Source: Maricaulis sp.
GTDB taxonomy: Bacteria > Pseudomonadota > Alphaproteobacteria > Caulobacterales > Maricaulaceae
Reading direction: 5' to 3'
DNA length: 64,000 bases
Assembly: GCF_030149515.1 (NCBI RefSeq)
Contig: NZ_JASBRI010000001.1
Location: forward strand, 62,001 to 126,000
This document shows, in pieces, positions 55,547-63,051 of the stretch (within the stretch, counting starts at the first letter, position 1; the number at the start of each line of letters is the position of its first letter). The translations under genes and the position numbers were made by a program. The notes below the pieces were generated by a model, which did not search any database, was not told where the DNA came from, and worked only from the letters and a program-made list of their open reading frames with translations.

Positions 55547-57121
55547 TTAGCCGATGTAAATGACAATCCTGTCCCCATCGATGAAGACGGAAGAGGGCGC
55601 GGGCCAAGGCGTACGACCTTCCAACAGCCCTTCTTCCCGGATCTGTTGAGCCGTCTGCGTGGGCCCGTAGGTTAGTTTGACGGCCGACCCCAGAAGTCCA
55701 AAGACGTGATCGTCGACCCAAAGGTCGGAAATCTCGCCATAGTCCATGTGCCCGTCGGCGATCTCATCCCAGTCCCGGCCCCTCGATCGAAGCAGCTGAA
55801 GCCGGTATCGCGGAAGATGCCCCACCCGCACCAGATCGTAGCGTTGATTGGGATCGAACTCTTCAAGTGATTCAATTCGGTACAGAATTCGATTGAAGGT
55901 AGCCAGGTCACGCTGCTGGCCGCGCAGCAGGACATGTTGCCGGACAAGATCAGCTTGCACGGAGACGATGATCACGAAAAGAGACAGCGCCAGCATTGCT
56001 TTACGCACCACCCCCCGGGGGAGGCGCTCGAGGGTAAATAAGGCGCAAAAGGCGTAAAAATAAATAAGGCCAGAATTGTACCTATATTGATATATACCTC
56101 CCGGATCAGATATAAAAAATATCGCCTTTGTTGCCAGCACTGCCAATGGCCAAGCCACAACGAGGCTGAACAGCGAGACAAGGTTGGTGCGAGCAGAAAC
56201 AAGTGACGTCATGACCGCCGCGACAACAAGCATACCAAACGCCGCCTTCGACGCATCAAGCATGTCTGGTTGCGTCGCCAGCAAGTGCCGAAACGCTACA
56301 AATGACACCTGCCTGACACGATTGGCCAACGCCCCGAAGTCAGAAATATCGATCGCCTTCCCGTTGTCCGGCAGGTACTGAATGCTAAGCATATATACAG
56401 TCAGACCCAAAATCGTCGCGCAAAGCGCACCCAAAGCGGGTGCCCACACCACAACAACTCGGGATATGATGTTTGCGTCGGCTTGGCGGCCGGTGCCTTC
56501 ATTGGCGCAGGATCGCCATATTACCCCTGTCAGTACTAATACGGCTAAGACACCGACTGCCGCCTGATAAGTCGCGAACATGAAGACGATCATTGCGACC
56601 GCTATGACAAATCTCCACAGGCTCAACCTACTCAGCAACAGAGCGGATGCACAAGCAAATGCGTTAGCGAAGAAAAATATCGGCGACATAAAACCATAAT
56701 AAAAAAACGCCAAATTTATGGGGCAAACAATAATTAAAGACCCAAATATCAATAGCGCGCTGGTTTTTATATTATTATTGTATATTCTAATAACGATTAA
56801 CGTTGATAAAATTGTTGCGGAAATAGATAGCATCGGCATCACTACGGGAACATTTGCGCCATAGTGAATCCAGCCGATCACCGGTCCCATCCATCGGCCA
56901 TTTTGGACTTGCTCGTTCTCCGCCAGCCAGGGCATTCGAAACGCGTGGTTGTCCAATAAGAATTGAGATAAGAAAATAAAGTAGGTAAATATACCCAACA
57001 CCAAGAAATAAATAATTGTGCCGCGCCGATCGACCAATTCATCTCGGGCGCCACGTCCAATCTCAATTAGAAATTTTTCAGCGTCAAGCAAGATTGCCCG
57101 GGCGAATACGTTCGCCTTCAT
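55547..57121 (-). CDS. GtrII-type membrane glucosyltransferase
   Basis: A 524-residue membrane protein with about ten helices (IIYFLVLGIFTYFIFLSQFLL, VPVVMPMLSISATILSTLIVI, LIFGSLIIVCPINLAFFYYGFMSPIFFFANAFACASALLLS and more) and a soluble C-terminus. The topology, the YYGFMSPIFFF region and the place directly after gtrB and gtrA fit the GtrII/glucosyl-transferase group of serotype-conversion cassettes, which add glucose from a lipid carrier to O-antigen in the periplasm. The DNA is strikingly AT-rich next to the rest of the window, suggesting acquisition from elsewhere. Confidence 0.82.
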   Translation of the reverse strand: MKANVFARAILLDAEKFLIEIGRGARDELVDRRGTIIYFLVLGIFTYFIFLSQFLLDNHAFRMPWLAENEQVQNGRWMGPVIGWIHYGANVPVVMPMLSISATILSTLIVIRIYNNNIKTSALLIFGSLIIVCPINLAFFYYGFMSPIFFFANAFACASALLLSRLSLWRFVIAVAMIVFMFATYQAAVGVLAVLVLTGVIWRSCANEGTGRQADANIISRVVVVWAPALGALCATILGLTVYMLSIQYLPDNGKAIDISDFGALANRVRQVSFVAFRHLLATQPDMLDASKAAFGMLVVAAVMTSLVSARTNLVSLFSLVVAWPLAVLATKAIFFISDPGGIYQYRYNSGLIYFYAFCALFTLERLPRGVVRKAMLALSLFVIIVSVQADLVRQHVLLRGQQRDLATFNRILYRIESLEEFDPNQRYDLVRVGHLPRYRLQLLRSRGRDWDEIADGHMDYGEISDLWVDDHVFGLLGSAVKLTYGPTQTAQQIREEGLLEGRTPWPAPSSVFIDGDRIVIYIG

Positions 57122-57124
57122 CGC

Positions 57125-58063
57125 CTACGTCCTTTCCTCGACAAAATATTTGGGCCTGTGCTTGGCCTCGAGGTACAACTTTCCGATGTACTCACCTATA
57201 AGGCCCAATGCGAACAATTGCACGCCGCCGAAGAAGGTGATCGCGATGATCACGGATGCCCAGCCCTCAACGCTCACACCCGCTATTGCTGCTCCGAACG
57301 CAAAAATCGACGTGGCGAAGGCGAGCATTGATATCACTACACCGAGAGCGGTTATAAACCGCAATGGCCTGATTGACAGTGATGTTATTCCCTCCCAGGC
57401 GAGCGACAGCATTTTAGCAAGTGGATACTTCGATTCACCTGCCGACCGTTCAGACCGGGAGTACTCCACGATACCGGATTTATAACCCAGCATCGGCACC
57501 AAACCGCGCAAGAATAAGTTAACCTCCTTGTACTCGAGAAAGCTGTCCACGGCTCGCCGGCTCATCAGCCTAAAGTCGGCGTGGTTGTGCACAACTTCCA
57601 CGCCCATTTTTTTCAGAAGCTTGTAGTACCATTCCGCCGTTGTTCGCTTGAATACCGTGTCGGTTTCTCTATCGGCCCGCACCCCATAAACGACGTCACA
57701 ACCATCTTTCAGATGCCTCCGCACCATGAGCTCAATGACAGCAGGGTCGTCTTGCAGGTCCGCATCAATGGTGACCACGAGATCTCCCTGTGCATTCGCA
57801 ATGCCCGCATACACGGCAATCTGGTGACCGCGGTTCCTGGACAATTTGACCCCCTGAACTCGGCTTGAGCTCGCGGCCAATTGAGCAATGAGGCTCCAAG
57901 TCTCGTCACGAGAGCCATCATCGACAAGAAGGGCATAGCTGTCGTCCGACACCAACCCCTTTTCAACAAGTTCCGAAATAGCGTCGATAAATACTGGGCC
58001 ACTGACGGGAATGACCTCTTGCTCATTGTAGCAGGGAACCACGACCACAAGCCTAGGCAGCAT
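57125..58063 (-). CDS. gtrB: GtrB-like bactoprenol glucosyltransferase
   Basis: Transfers glucose from UDP-glucose to undecaprenyl phosphate on the cytoplasmic face. The 312 residues comprise a GT2 domain (LVVVVPCYNEQEVIP, LLVDDGSRDET, SRNRGHQIAVYAGIANAQGDLVVTIDADLQDDPAVI, RTTAEWYYKLLKKMGVEVVHNHADFRLMSRR) and two C-terminal helices (LRFITALGVVISMLAFATSIF, WASVIIAITFFGGVQLFALGLIGEYIGKLY). The start at MLPRLVV, after an AAGG, overlaps gtrA by 11 bases. Part of the gtrA-gtrB-gtrII cassette. Confidence 0.93.
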   Translation of the reverse strand: MLPRLVVVVPCYNEQEVIPVSGPVFIDAISELVEKGLVSDDSYALLVDDGSRDETWSLIAQLAASSSRVQGVKLSRNRGHQIAVYAGIANAQGDLVVTIDADLQDDPAVIELMVRRHLKDGCDVVYGVRADRETDTVFKRTTAEWYYKLLKKMGVEVVHNHADFRLMSRRAVDSFLEYKEVNLFLRGLVPMLGYKSGIVEYSRSERSAGESKYPLAKMLSLAWEGITSLSIRPLRFITALGVVISMLAFATSIFAFGAAIAGVSVEGWASVIIAITFFGGVQLFALGLIGEYIGKLYLEAKHRPKYFVEERT

Positions 58064-58463
58064 CACCTTCCCCCTTCTCCGCTGAATCAACCCGCATGAA
58101 GACGTAACGTAATCCGACAAAATTTATGGCGCCGTAGGAAACAATTCCCGCCATTTGAGCCAAATAAGAATTTACCTTCAAGATCTCAACAAATACAATT
58201 ACAACACTTATGTTTATGGTATATGATATAAAAAATACAATCATGAACTTCGCTATTTCGAACGCTGAAACGGCATCGCGCCTCCGAAACGTCCACGCTC
58301 TATTCACAATAAAGCTTGCCGCCAAACCGGCGGAATAGCCTAGCATGTTTGAGAGAACGTAATTGACGCCGATAAACTGCAATGAAAATATGGAGATCGC
58401 GCCCAATCCAGTGTTCAATACACCGGTGGATATATATTTAAACATTTGATTTAATATAAGCAC
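58053..58463 (-). CDS. gtrA: GtrA-family flippase-like membrane protein
   Basis: A 136-residue four-helix protein: FKYISTGVLNTGLGAISIFSLQFIG, VLSNMLGYSAGLAASFIVNRAWTFRRR (the conserved N-x-x-W-T-F motif), FMIVFFISYTINISVVIVFVEIL and AGIVSYGAINFVGLRYVFM. GtrA proteins are thought to flip undecaprenyl-phosphate-glucose across the membrane. The start is a GTG with GGAAG upstream. First gene of the AT-rich gtr cassette. Confidence 0.92.
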   Translation of the reverse strand: MLILNQMFKYISTGVLNTGLGAISIFSLQFIGVNYVLSNMLGYSAGLAASFIVNRAWTFRRRDAVSAFEIAKFMIVFFISYTINISVVIVFVEILKVNSYLAQMAGIVSYGAINFVGLRYVFMRVDSAEKGEGDAA

Positions 58464-58467
58464 CCTT

Positions 58468-59157
58468 CTACTTCCGAGCGGCTATGGAATATTGACCTCC
58501 GAGCGGCAGCCACTTCAGGAGCGCCTCAACGGGTCGCATCCATTTTAGAACCCCCGGAAAGAAGACGTGAAATCTGGTTTCGATGGTTTCCCATCCAGCC
58601 GACTGGAAGCGTGCCTTCATCAGCTCGCTGCGGATCAGAACAGCATTTTCATCAAAAGGACACGTATTTACTGCGTGAACTGTCAGCGGATTGAGCGGGT
58701 TGTGTTCGAACAATACAAACAAACCACCCTTTCTCAAGACTCTGCGGACTTCCGTTAGCCAATACCCGTGTTCTTCAGGAGAAATATGATGAAAAACACA
58801 AGCGGTAAATGCCAGGTCGACACTCTCGTCCGGAAGTGGAATTGATCGATCTATCAGCAGGTTTTCCGCAACACCGGGAAATCGTCTTTCCGAAATTTGA
58901 AGGCTTTTTTCCGAAACGTCTGCGGCATATGTTTGCGCATCGGGAAAGTATGTATTCATGTGCGGGAGCGTATTTCCGATGCCAGATCCAAAATCGACGA
59001 TGATTTTGGGCTCTGTACCGTGTTGACGCGCGACCCGACTGGTCTCTCTAACTTTGTATTCCGCAAAATAGTCCGGAGCTTCTCCGGTTATCGCAATATT
59101 GGCGGCATGTTGCGCGTCGTACGCATCGGCGTATTGATCGAATTCGGCCCGATCCAT
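58468..59157 (-). CDS. Class I SAM-dependent methyltransferase
   Basis: A 229-residue methyltransferase: a conserved N-terminal FDQYADAYDAQHAANIAITGEAPDYFAEYKV, motif I IIVDFGSGIGNTLPHM, then ISLPDESVDLAFTACVFHHIS-like (IPLPDESVDLAF...) and VLRKGGLFVLFEHNPLNPLTVHAV. It resembles methyltransferases of polysaccharide loci; the acceptor is unknown. GAGGGGG precedes the ATG at 59157. It ends just 4 bases before gtrA and may be in the same transcript. Confidence 0.87.
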   Translation of the reverse strand: MDRAEFDQYADAYDAQHAANIAITGEAPDYFAEYKVRETSRVARQHGTEPKIIVDFGSGIGNTLPHMNTYFPDAQTYAADVSEKSLQISERRFPGVAENLLIDRSIPLPDESVDLAFTACVFHHISPEEHGYWLTEVRRVLRKGGLFVLFEHNPLNPLTVHAVNTCPFDENAVLIRSELMKARFQSAGWETIETRFHVFFPGVLKWMRPVEALLKWLPLGGQYSIAARK

Positions 59158-59209
59158 ACCGGCCCCCTCTAGCAACTATCCCAACCGTATAACCCGTGCC
59201 TCTGACAGG

Positions 59210-59237
59210 CGCTCTCCGGCTCGTCAACGTGAGAGCG
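59210..59237 (-). terminator. Weak hairpin downstream of the FkbM-type gene
   Basis: CGCTCTC and GAGAGCG (7-base arms) enclose a 14-base loop between the two methyltransferase genes. No T-run follows on the minus strand, so it is at most a weak terminator or RNA-stability element. Confidence 0.25.
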
Positions 59238-59288
59238 GCCCATATTCAACTAGGCCACGGGCACTTCCGTTGACTCCCGGCCTGTCCT

Positions 59289-60134
59289 CTAAACGAACCT
59301 TGCATTTTCCGCAACGACGACACCGTCGCCGAGCTGGATTCGGCCATACGGCGTCTCACAATACTGTCCGCGTTCGTAATTCATGCGGATGCGCCAGCCG
59401 GCATCCTTGAACAGTTTCACCATGGAATGGTGATGCTCCGAGGAAATATGAGTGCCGACGAGAGCCGCTTTCACCTTGTCATTCATCTGGCCCATCGCAG
59501 TCGGGAGGACATCATACTCCGCGCCCTGGATATCGACATGCATGAAGTCGGCAGGCCCCGACAACAGGTCGAGCACCTCCCGGATCGTGTAGGCCCGCAC
59601 ACTGACATATTCAGCCGCAGACTGGTTGCGCGTCGAAGCGCCATAGTCCTCGTCCGGGTTATCGATTACTGGGAACGACACTTTGCCTGATCTCGCACCA
59701 ACCGCGCCGTGGATCAGGTGGACGCCGTCGGACGGGAAATCGTTCTGGGCAAAATGGTCTTTCATCCAGTTCCAATGTGTGAGATCCGCTTCAACTGCAA
59801 CAGCCTCCACAGAGCCAATCCGCGAGTTCTGGCGGCAGGCGGCAAGTGCAGCAGATGCCCAGGTCCCCCAGCCTGCCCCGAGTTCAACGACCCGGTAGGT
59901 GTCATGGGCACGTGCAACGCTTTCCAGCACGACGACCCAGTCGAGATAATGTTCGTTGAGAACAGGCAGATTCGGCTGATAGATCGTGCCCGCCGACGGC
60001 GCGAACCTCTCCCACCCCTTCTTGAAGCGGGCCTGGGTCGCCACTCCCAGAAAATCATAAACCGAAGCACCATCGGCTTCGACTTTGACGGGTTGGAATT
60101 CGGAGAAGATCGGGTCGTGGCTCACCATTGTCAT
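59289..60134 (-). CDS. FkbM-like methyltransferase
   Basis: A 281-residue protein with an SAM-binding core: RVVELGAGWGTWASAALAACRQ (motif I), VEAVAVEADLTHWNWMKDHF, HGAVGARSGKVSFPV, VLDLLSGPADFMHVDIQGAEYDVLPTAM and KAALVGTHISSEHHHSMVKLF. FkbM-type enzymes methylate sugar hydroxyls in surface glycans. ATGs at 60134 and 60128 and a GTG at 60140 are possible starts; none has a strong ribosome site. Confidence 0.82.
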   Translation of the reverse strand: MTMVSHDPIFSEFQPVKVEADGASVYDFLGVATQARFKKGWERFAPSAGTIYQPNLPVLNEHYLDWVVVLESVARAHDTYRVVELGAGWGTWASAALAACRQNSRIGSVEAVAVEADLTHWNWMKDHFAQNDFPSDGVHLIHGAVGARSGKVSFPVIDNPDEDYGASTRNQSAAEYVSVRAYTIREVLDLLSGPADFMHVDIQGAEYDVLPTAMGQMNDKVKAALVGTHISSEHHHSMVKLFKDAGWRIRMNYERGQYCETPYGRIQLGDGVVVAENARFV

Positions 60135-60196
60135 ATTCACTTTCTAACGCCATCGAGCCAACGCAATTGCGCCGGCCGATCCGCTGCCAGGTTTCG

Positions 60197-62050
60197 TCAC
60201 TTCTGTAGCGTGTTCAGGACATCTGGGACGAAGTTCGCACGGCCGTACCGAGCGGCTAGCATCTTCAGGGCCGCCCGCCTACGCCGCAGGGCTTCCACAT
60301 CGGAGGAAAGCGCCTCGAGCCGCTCCGGCAGGGACCGGATACTGTTGCGGTCCTCTGCGCAATGAATGACAGCCTGCTCCCAGATTGTTTGTGAGCCGGG
60401 GGATTTGTAAGTATCGGCCAAGACCACAGGAATGGCCCCGCTCGCAATGGCCTCCCACAACCGGATGGAGTTCGGCCCCGTTCCGGATGGGCATAAGGCA
60501 AACTGGGTCTGCCCCATAATCTCTCTGAACTCGTCCGAGGCCTTGGAATCTACAAGACCGAGGTGATTGTCGGTCCGCTTGAGAATCTGGTGATCGTAGA
60601 CGATCTTGTTGTAATGCCACGTATCGCGGTCACGAACCAGACCACGGGGGTGATCCTTCAACTCTTCCAGAAGATAGGTCCTGGATTGCGTCAGATAGAT
60701 CGGCGTGGCCTTTGCCCCTACGAAGGAGAATAGATACTTCCGCTGTTCGATGGGCTCGTCCGACCCATCCGCGACCTGCACGGGATACAATGGGAAAGGA
60801 TGGATGGCGATACTGTCATCCGCCCCGAACCGGACCTGCGCGTGGGTGGCGTGGGACCAGAAAACATCCGTCACTCCCGCCGCATCGAACAGTTCCGGAA
60901 ATTTCAGCATGTGGATATGCTGGCAGACCGTGACAACCCGCTCATATCCAGCAACAGCCTTAGCGGCACGCTCCAAACCATCCCGCAACTCGTTCAGCCG
61001 GTCATTGTCTGTCAAATTGTGATTGCTCACATCAATTAGCGTCGCCCAAGGAAAGCCAAGATAGGCCGCGCCGCCCTGGCGTAGCGCTAGGAGACGAACC
61101 TGATTGAACGCATGCTGTTCGGTGATCGCGGGATGCTGCCAATGCGTATCGTAAGCCACAATGTTCCGGTCGACATAGAGATCATCGCTGCGTGCTGGGC
61201 GCGGCGACGCTTCTATGTTGGTAAACGCTGTACGGGAGAGCGCCCTAAGCGGATCGTCGTCCGATATGGGCTGGGGCCGCTTGACCGGCGGCAGCGGTGT
61301 GCCGCGTTCCTGAGCCCAGCGCTCCAGTGACTTGTTGATCTTGACCGCCTCGAACTGCTCGCTCTTGATCGGCCACATCTCCAAATCCAGCTTTGCCGGA
61401 TCCTTTATCCCATCGCTTGCATGAACCATGGCGACACCACCAACGATGCGCATATCGCCCTTCTTGTCATAGGTCCTCAATCCCGTCTCATGTACGTGTA
61501 TACTGCGGACCTCGCGGCATGGATTGTAGATTGCATGGCCATAGACCGCGAAGACATACGCCACCTTGTTATCGCAGCGTGGCACGCCAAGCGGGAAATT
61601 GAGACAGCGATCGCGGTCGGGATTGGACGCCTTGGCGGGTAAATAGGCCCACGTATCCTGGGACCAGTGCGGGTTCGGATGGAGTCTGGTTTCATTGCCC
61701 TGAAGCTCATACCGACTTAGCGCCACGAAGCCCGTCGGATCGGCCTCAAACACCTCTTCCAGCCGGCTGACAGTCTCGTCAAAATAAATGTCGGCATTAG
61801 CCAAAATCGAGATGTGATCGGGACAGCATGCCTCGGCGAGCTGCGTCCAATCCTGGTAGGTGGGGCGCCGGTCCATCCTGATGACGCTTACGTGCCCACC
61901 TGCAGTATCCACGACCGATTCATCGTCGACCATCAGATAAATGTGCGCAATGCGGTCATTGCCTCTGTTTCTTTCAAGACAAAACTCAAGCTCTTTCCGC
62001 CTGCCCTCCTCAGCAGGACTGAAATACGGCATGAAAAGAGAAATCGTCAC
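60197..62050 (-). CDS. Two-domain glycosyltransferase with exostosin-like C-terminus
   Basis: A 617-residue protein. The first ~260 residues look like a GT-A-type nucleotide-sugar fold (TISLFMPYFSPAEEGRRKELEFCLERN, DHISILANADIYFDETVSRLEEVF with a DIY metal-site-like pair). The second half has exostosin/GT47 features: YLFSFVGAKATPIYLTQSRTYLLEEL, MGQTQFALCPSGTGPNSIRLWEAIASGAIPVVLADTY. The two could be successive transferases. It lies between FkbM and the sulfotransferase, as in complex sulfated glycan loci. Function inferred. Confidence 0.8.
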   Translation of the reverse strand: MTISLFMPYFSPAEEGRRKELEFCLERNRGNDRIAHIYLMVDDESVVDTAGGHVSVIRMDRRPTYQDWTQLAEACCPDHISILANADIYFDETVSRLEEVFEADPTGFVALSRYELQGNETRLHPNPHWSQDTWAYLPAKASNPDRDRCLNFPLGVPRCDNKVAYVFAVYGHAIYNPCREVRSIHVHETGLRTYDKKGDMRIVGGVAMVHASDGIKDPAKLDLEMWPIKSEQFEAVKINKSLERWAQERGTPLPPVKRPQPISDDDPLRALSRTAFTNIEASPRPARSDDLYVDRNIVAYDTHWQHPAITEQHAFNQVRLLALRQGGAAYLGFPWATLIDVSNHNLTDNDRLNELRDGLERAAKAVAGYERVVTVCQHIHMLKFPELFDAAGVTDVFWSHATHAQVRFGADDSIAIHPFPLYPVQVADGSDEPIEQRKYLFSFVGAKATPIYLTQSRTYLLEELKDHPRGLVRDRDTWHYNKIVYDHQILKRTDNHLGLVDSKASDEFREIMGQTQFALCPSGTGPNSIRLWEAIASGAIPVVLADTYKSPGSQTIWEQAVIHCAEDRNSIRSLPERLEALSSDVEALRRRRAALKMLAARYGRANFVPDVLNTLQK

Positions 62051-62106
62051 ACGCTCACCTTCTTAATTTCTTGTGGCAACGGGTCGTTCACTATCGATTT
62101 CACTGA

Positions 62107-63051
62107 CTAGCCCTCGGCACCGCCGCCAAACCTATCAATTTCGGCGTCATAACCCAATCTGACGCACAACTCCTGATAGGAGGTGCTCATTTGAGCCTCT
62201 TGGACCAGTTCTTCCGAATATTCCCTGCGAACGCGCGGTGCGATCTTGTTTCCCCGGCGGCCGCTGTCCCCCGACAGCCTCATCACTGATATTAATGCCT
62301 TCCAGTCTGAGTTGTAGGGCAGATCCAGCTGTTTGCAAATACCGCGCATAGTCTCGTCGGGGTCGGAAACAAAAGTTTCATACCGCACGATCGGGACATT
62401 TTCATAGGTGGACAGGAAAGCCAGATAGCGCCTTGCATACTCGTCGAGCGTTGGCGGAGAGAAATGACACCACTGGTTCCGGTCTAGCGCAAGAAATGAA
62501 TCGATCGGATGCCGTACCGTGACGATCGACCGGAGCGGGGCCACTTCAGTGAGCATATCCGCGAGGCTTGGACGCTGACGCCAGTCAACGTCGGTGCAGA
62601 ACTGTGAGTGCGCATGATCGCGAAGGATAAGCCTTCGCCCGATACCATTCATGCGATCGTGGAGCACCTTCATGGCAGCAACGAACATTTCCACTGCGGT
62701 GATATCGCTGATCGGACTGAGCGCACTGCGCGCCAGCAGGATCGGGTCCGTCGGAGCGAAGCGCGATCTCTGGGTCGTTAACTGAATGGTGCTGAGCGGG
62801 TCCATTTCGCTCAGCAAAAGCGTGTTCGGTTGCGATTGCAGGCCCTTGGCAATCAACGTTCCGCCGGTGCAAGCAAAATGGTGTATGGTGCGGATCGGCA
62901 CCGCCTCTCGAGGAGGACGCTGCTTCAAAAGACCGGCCAGCCGGTTGAGATCGCTTTTGCTCAACCGGTCGATCGCGTCGACAGTCGGCCTGGCCAACTG
63001 ACCGTCGGCCACCAGCGAGTTTGCCGCAGACCCCGGGGTAAGTGCGCTCAT
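62107..63051 (-). CDS. PAPS-dependent sulfotransferase-like protein
   Basis: A 314-residue protein of the sulfotransferase fold. The 5'-phosphosulfate loop appears as IHHFACTGGTLIAKGLQSQPN near residues 56-71 and the 3'-phosphate-binding strand and helix as SIVTVRHPIDSFLALDRNQW (Arg and Ser). NVPIVRYETFVSDPDETMRGICKQLDLP is the typical later segment. It would sulfate sugar hydroxyls using PAPS from CysD/CysNC at 48-51 kb. It starts inside the stop of the coiled-coil gene (ATGA). Confidence 0.85.
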   Translation of the reverse strand: MSALTPGSAANSLVADGQLARPTVDAIDRLSKSDLNRLAGLLKQRPPREAVPIRTIHHFACTGGTLIAKGLQSQPNTLLLSEMDPLSTIQLTTQRSRFAPTDPILLARSALSPISDITAVEMFVAAMKVLHDRMNGIGRRLILRDHAHSQFCTDVDWRQRPSLADMLTEVAPLRSIVTVRHPIDSFLALDRNQWCHFSPPTLDEYARRYLAFLSTYENVPIVRYETFVSDPDETMRGICKQLDLPYNSDWKALISVMRLSGDSGRRGNKIAPRVRREYSEELVQEAQMSTSYQELCVRLGYDAEIDRFGGGAEG

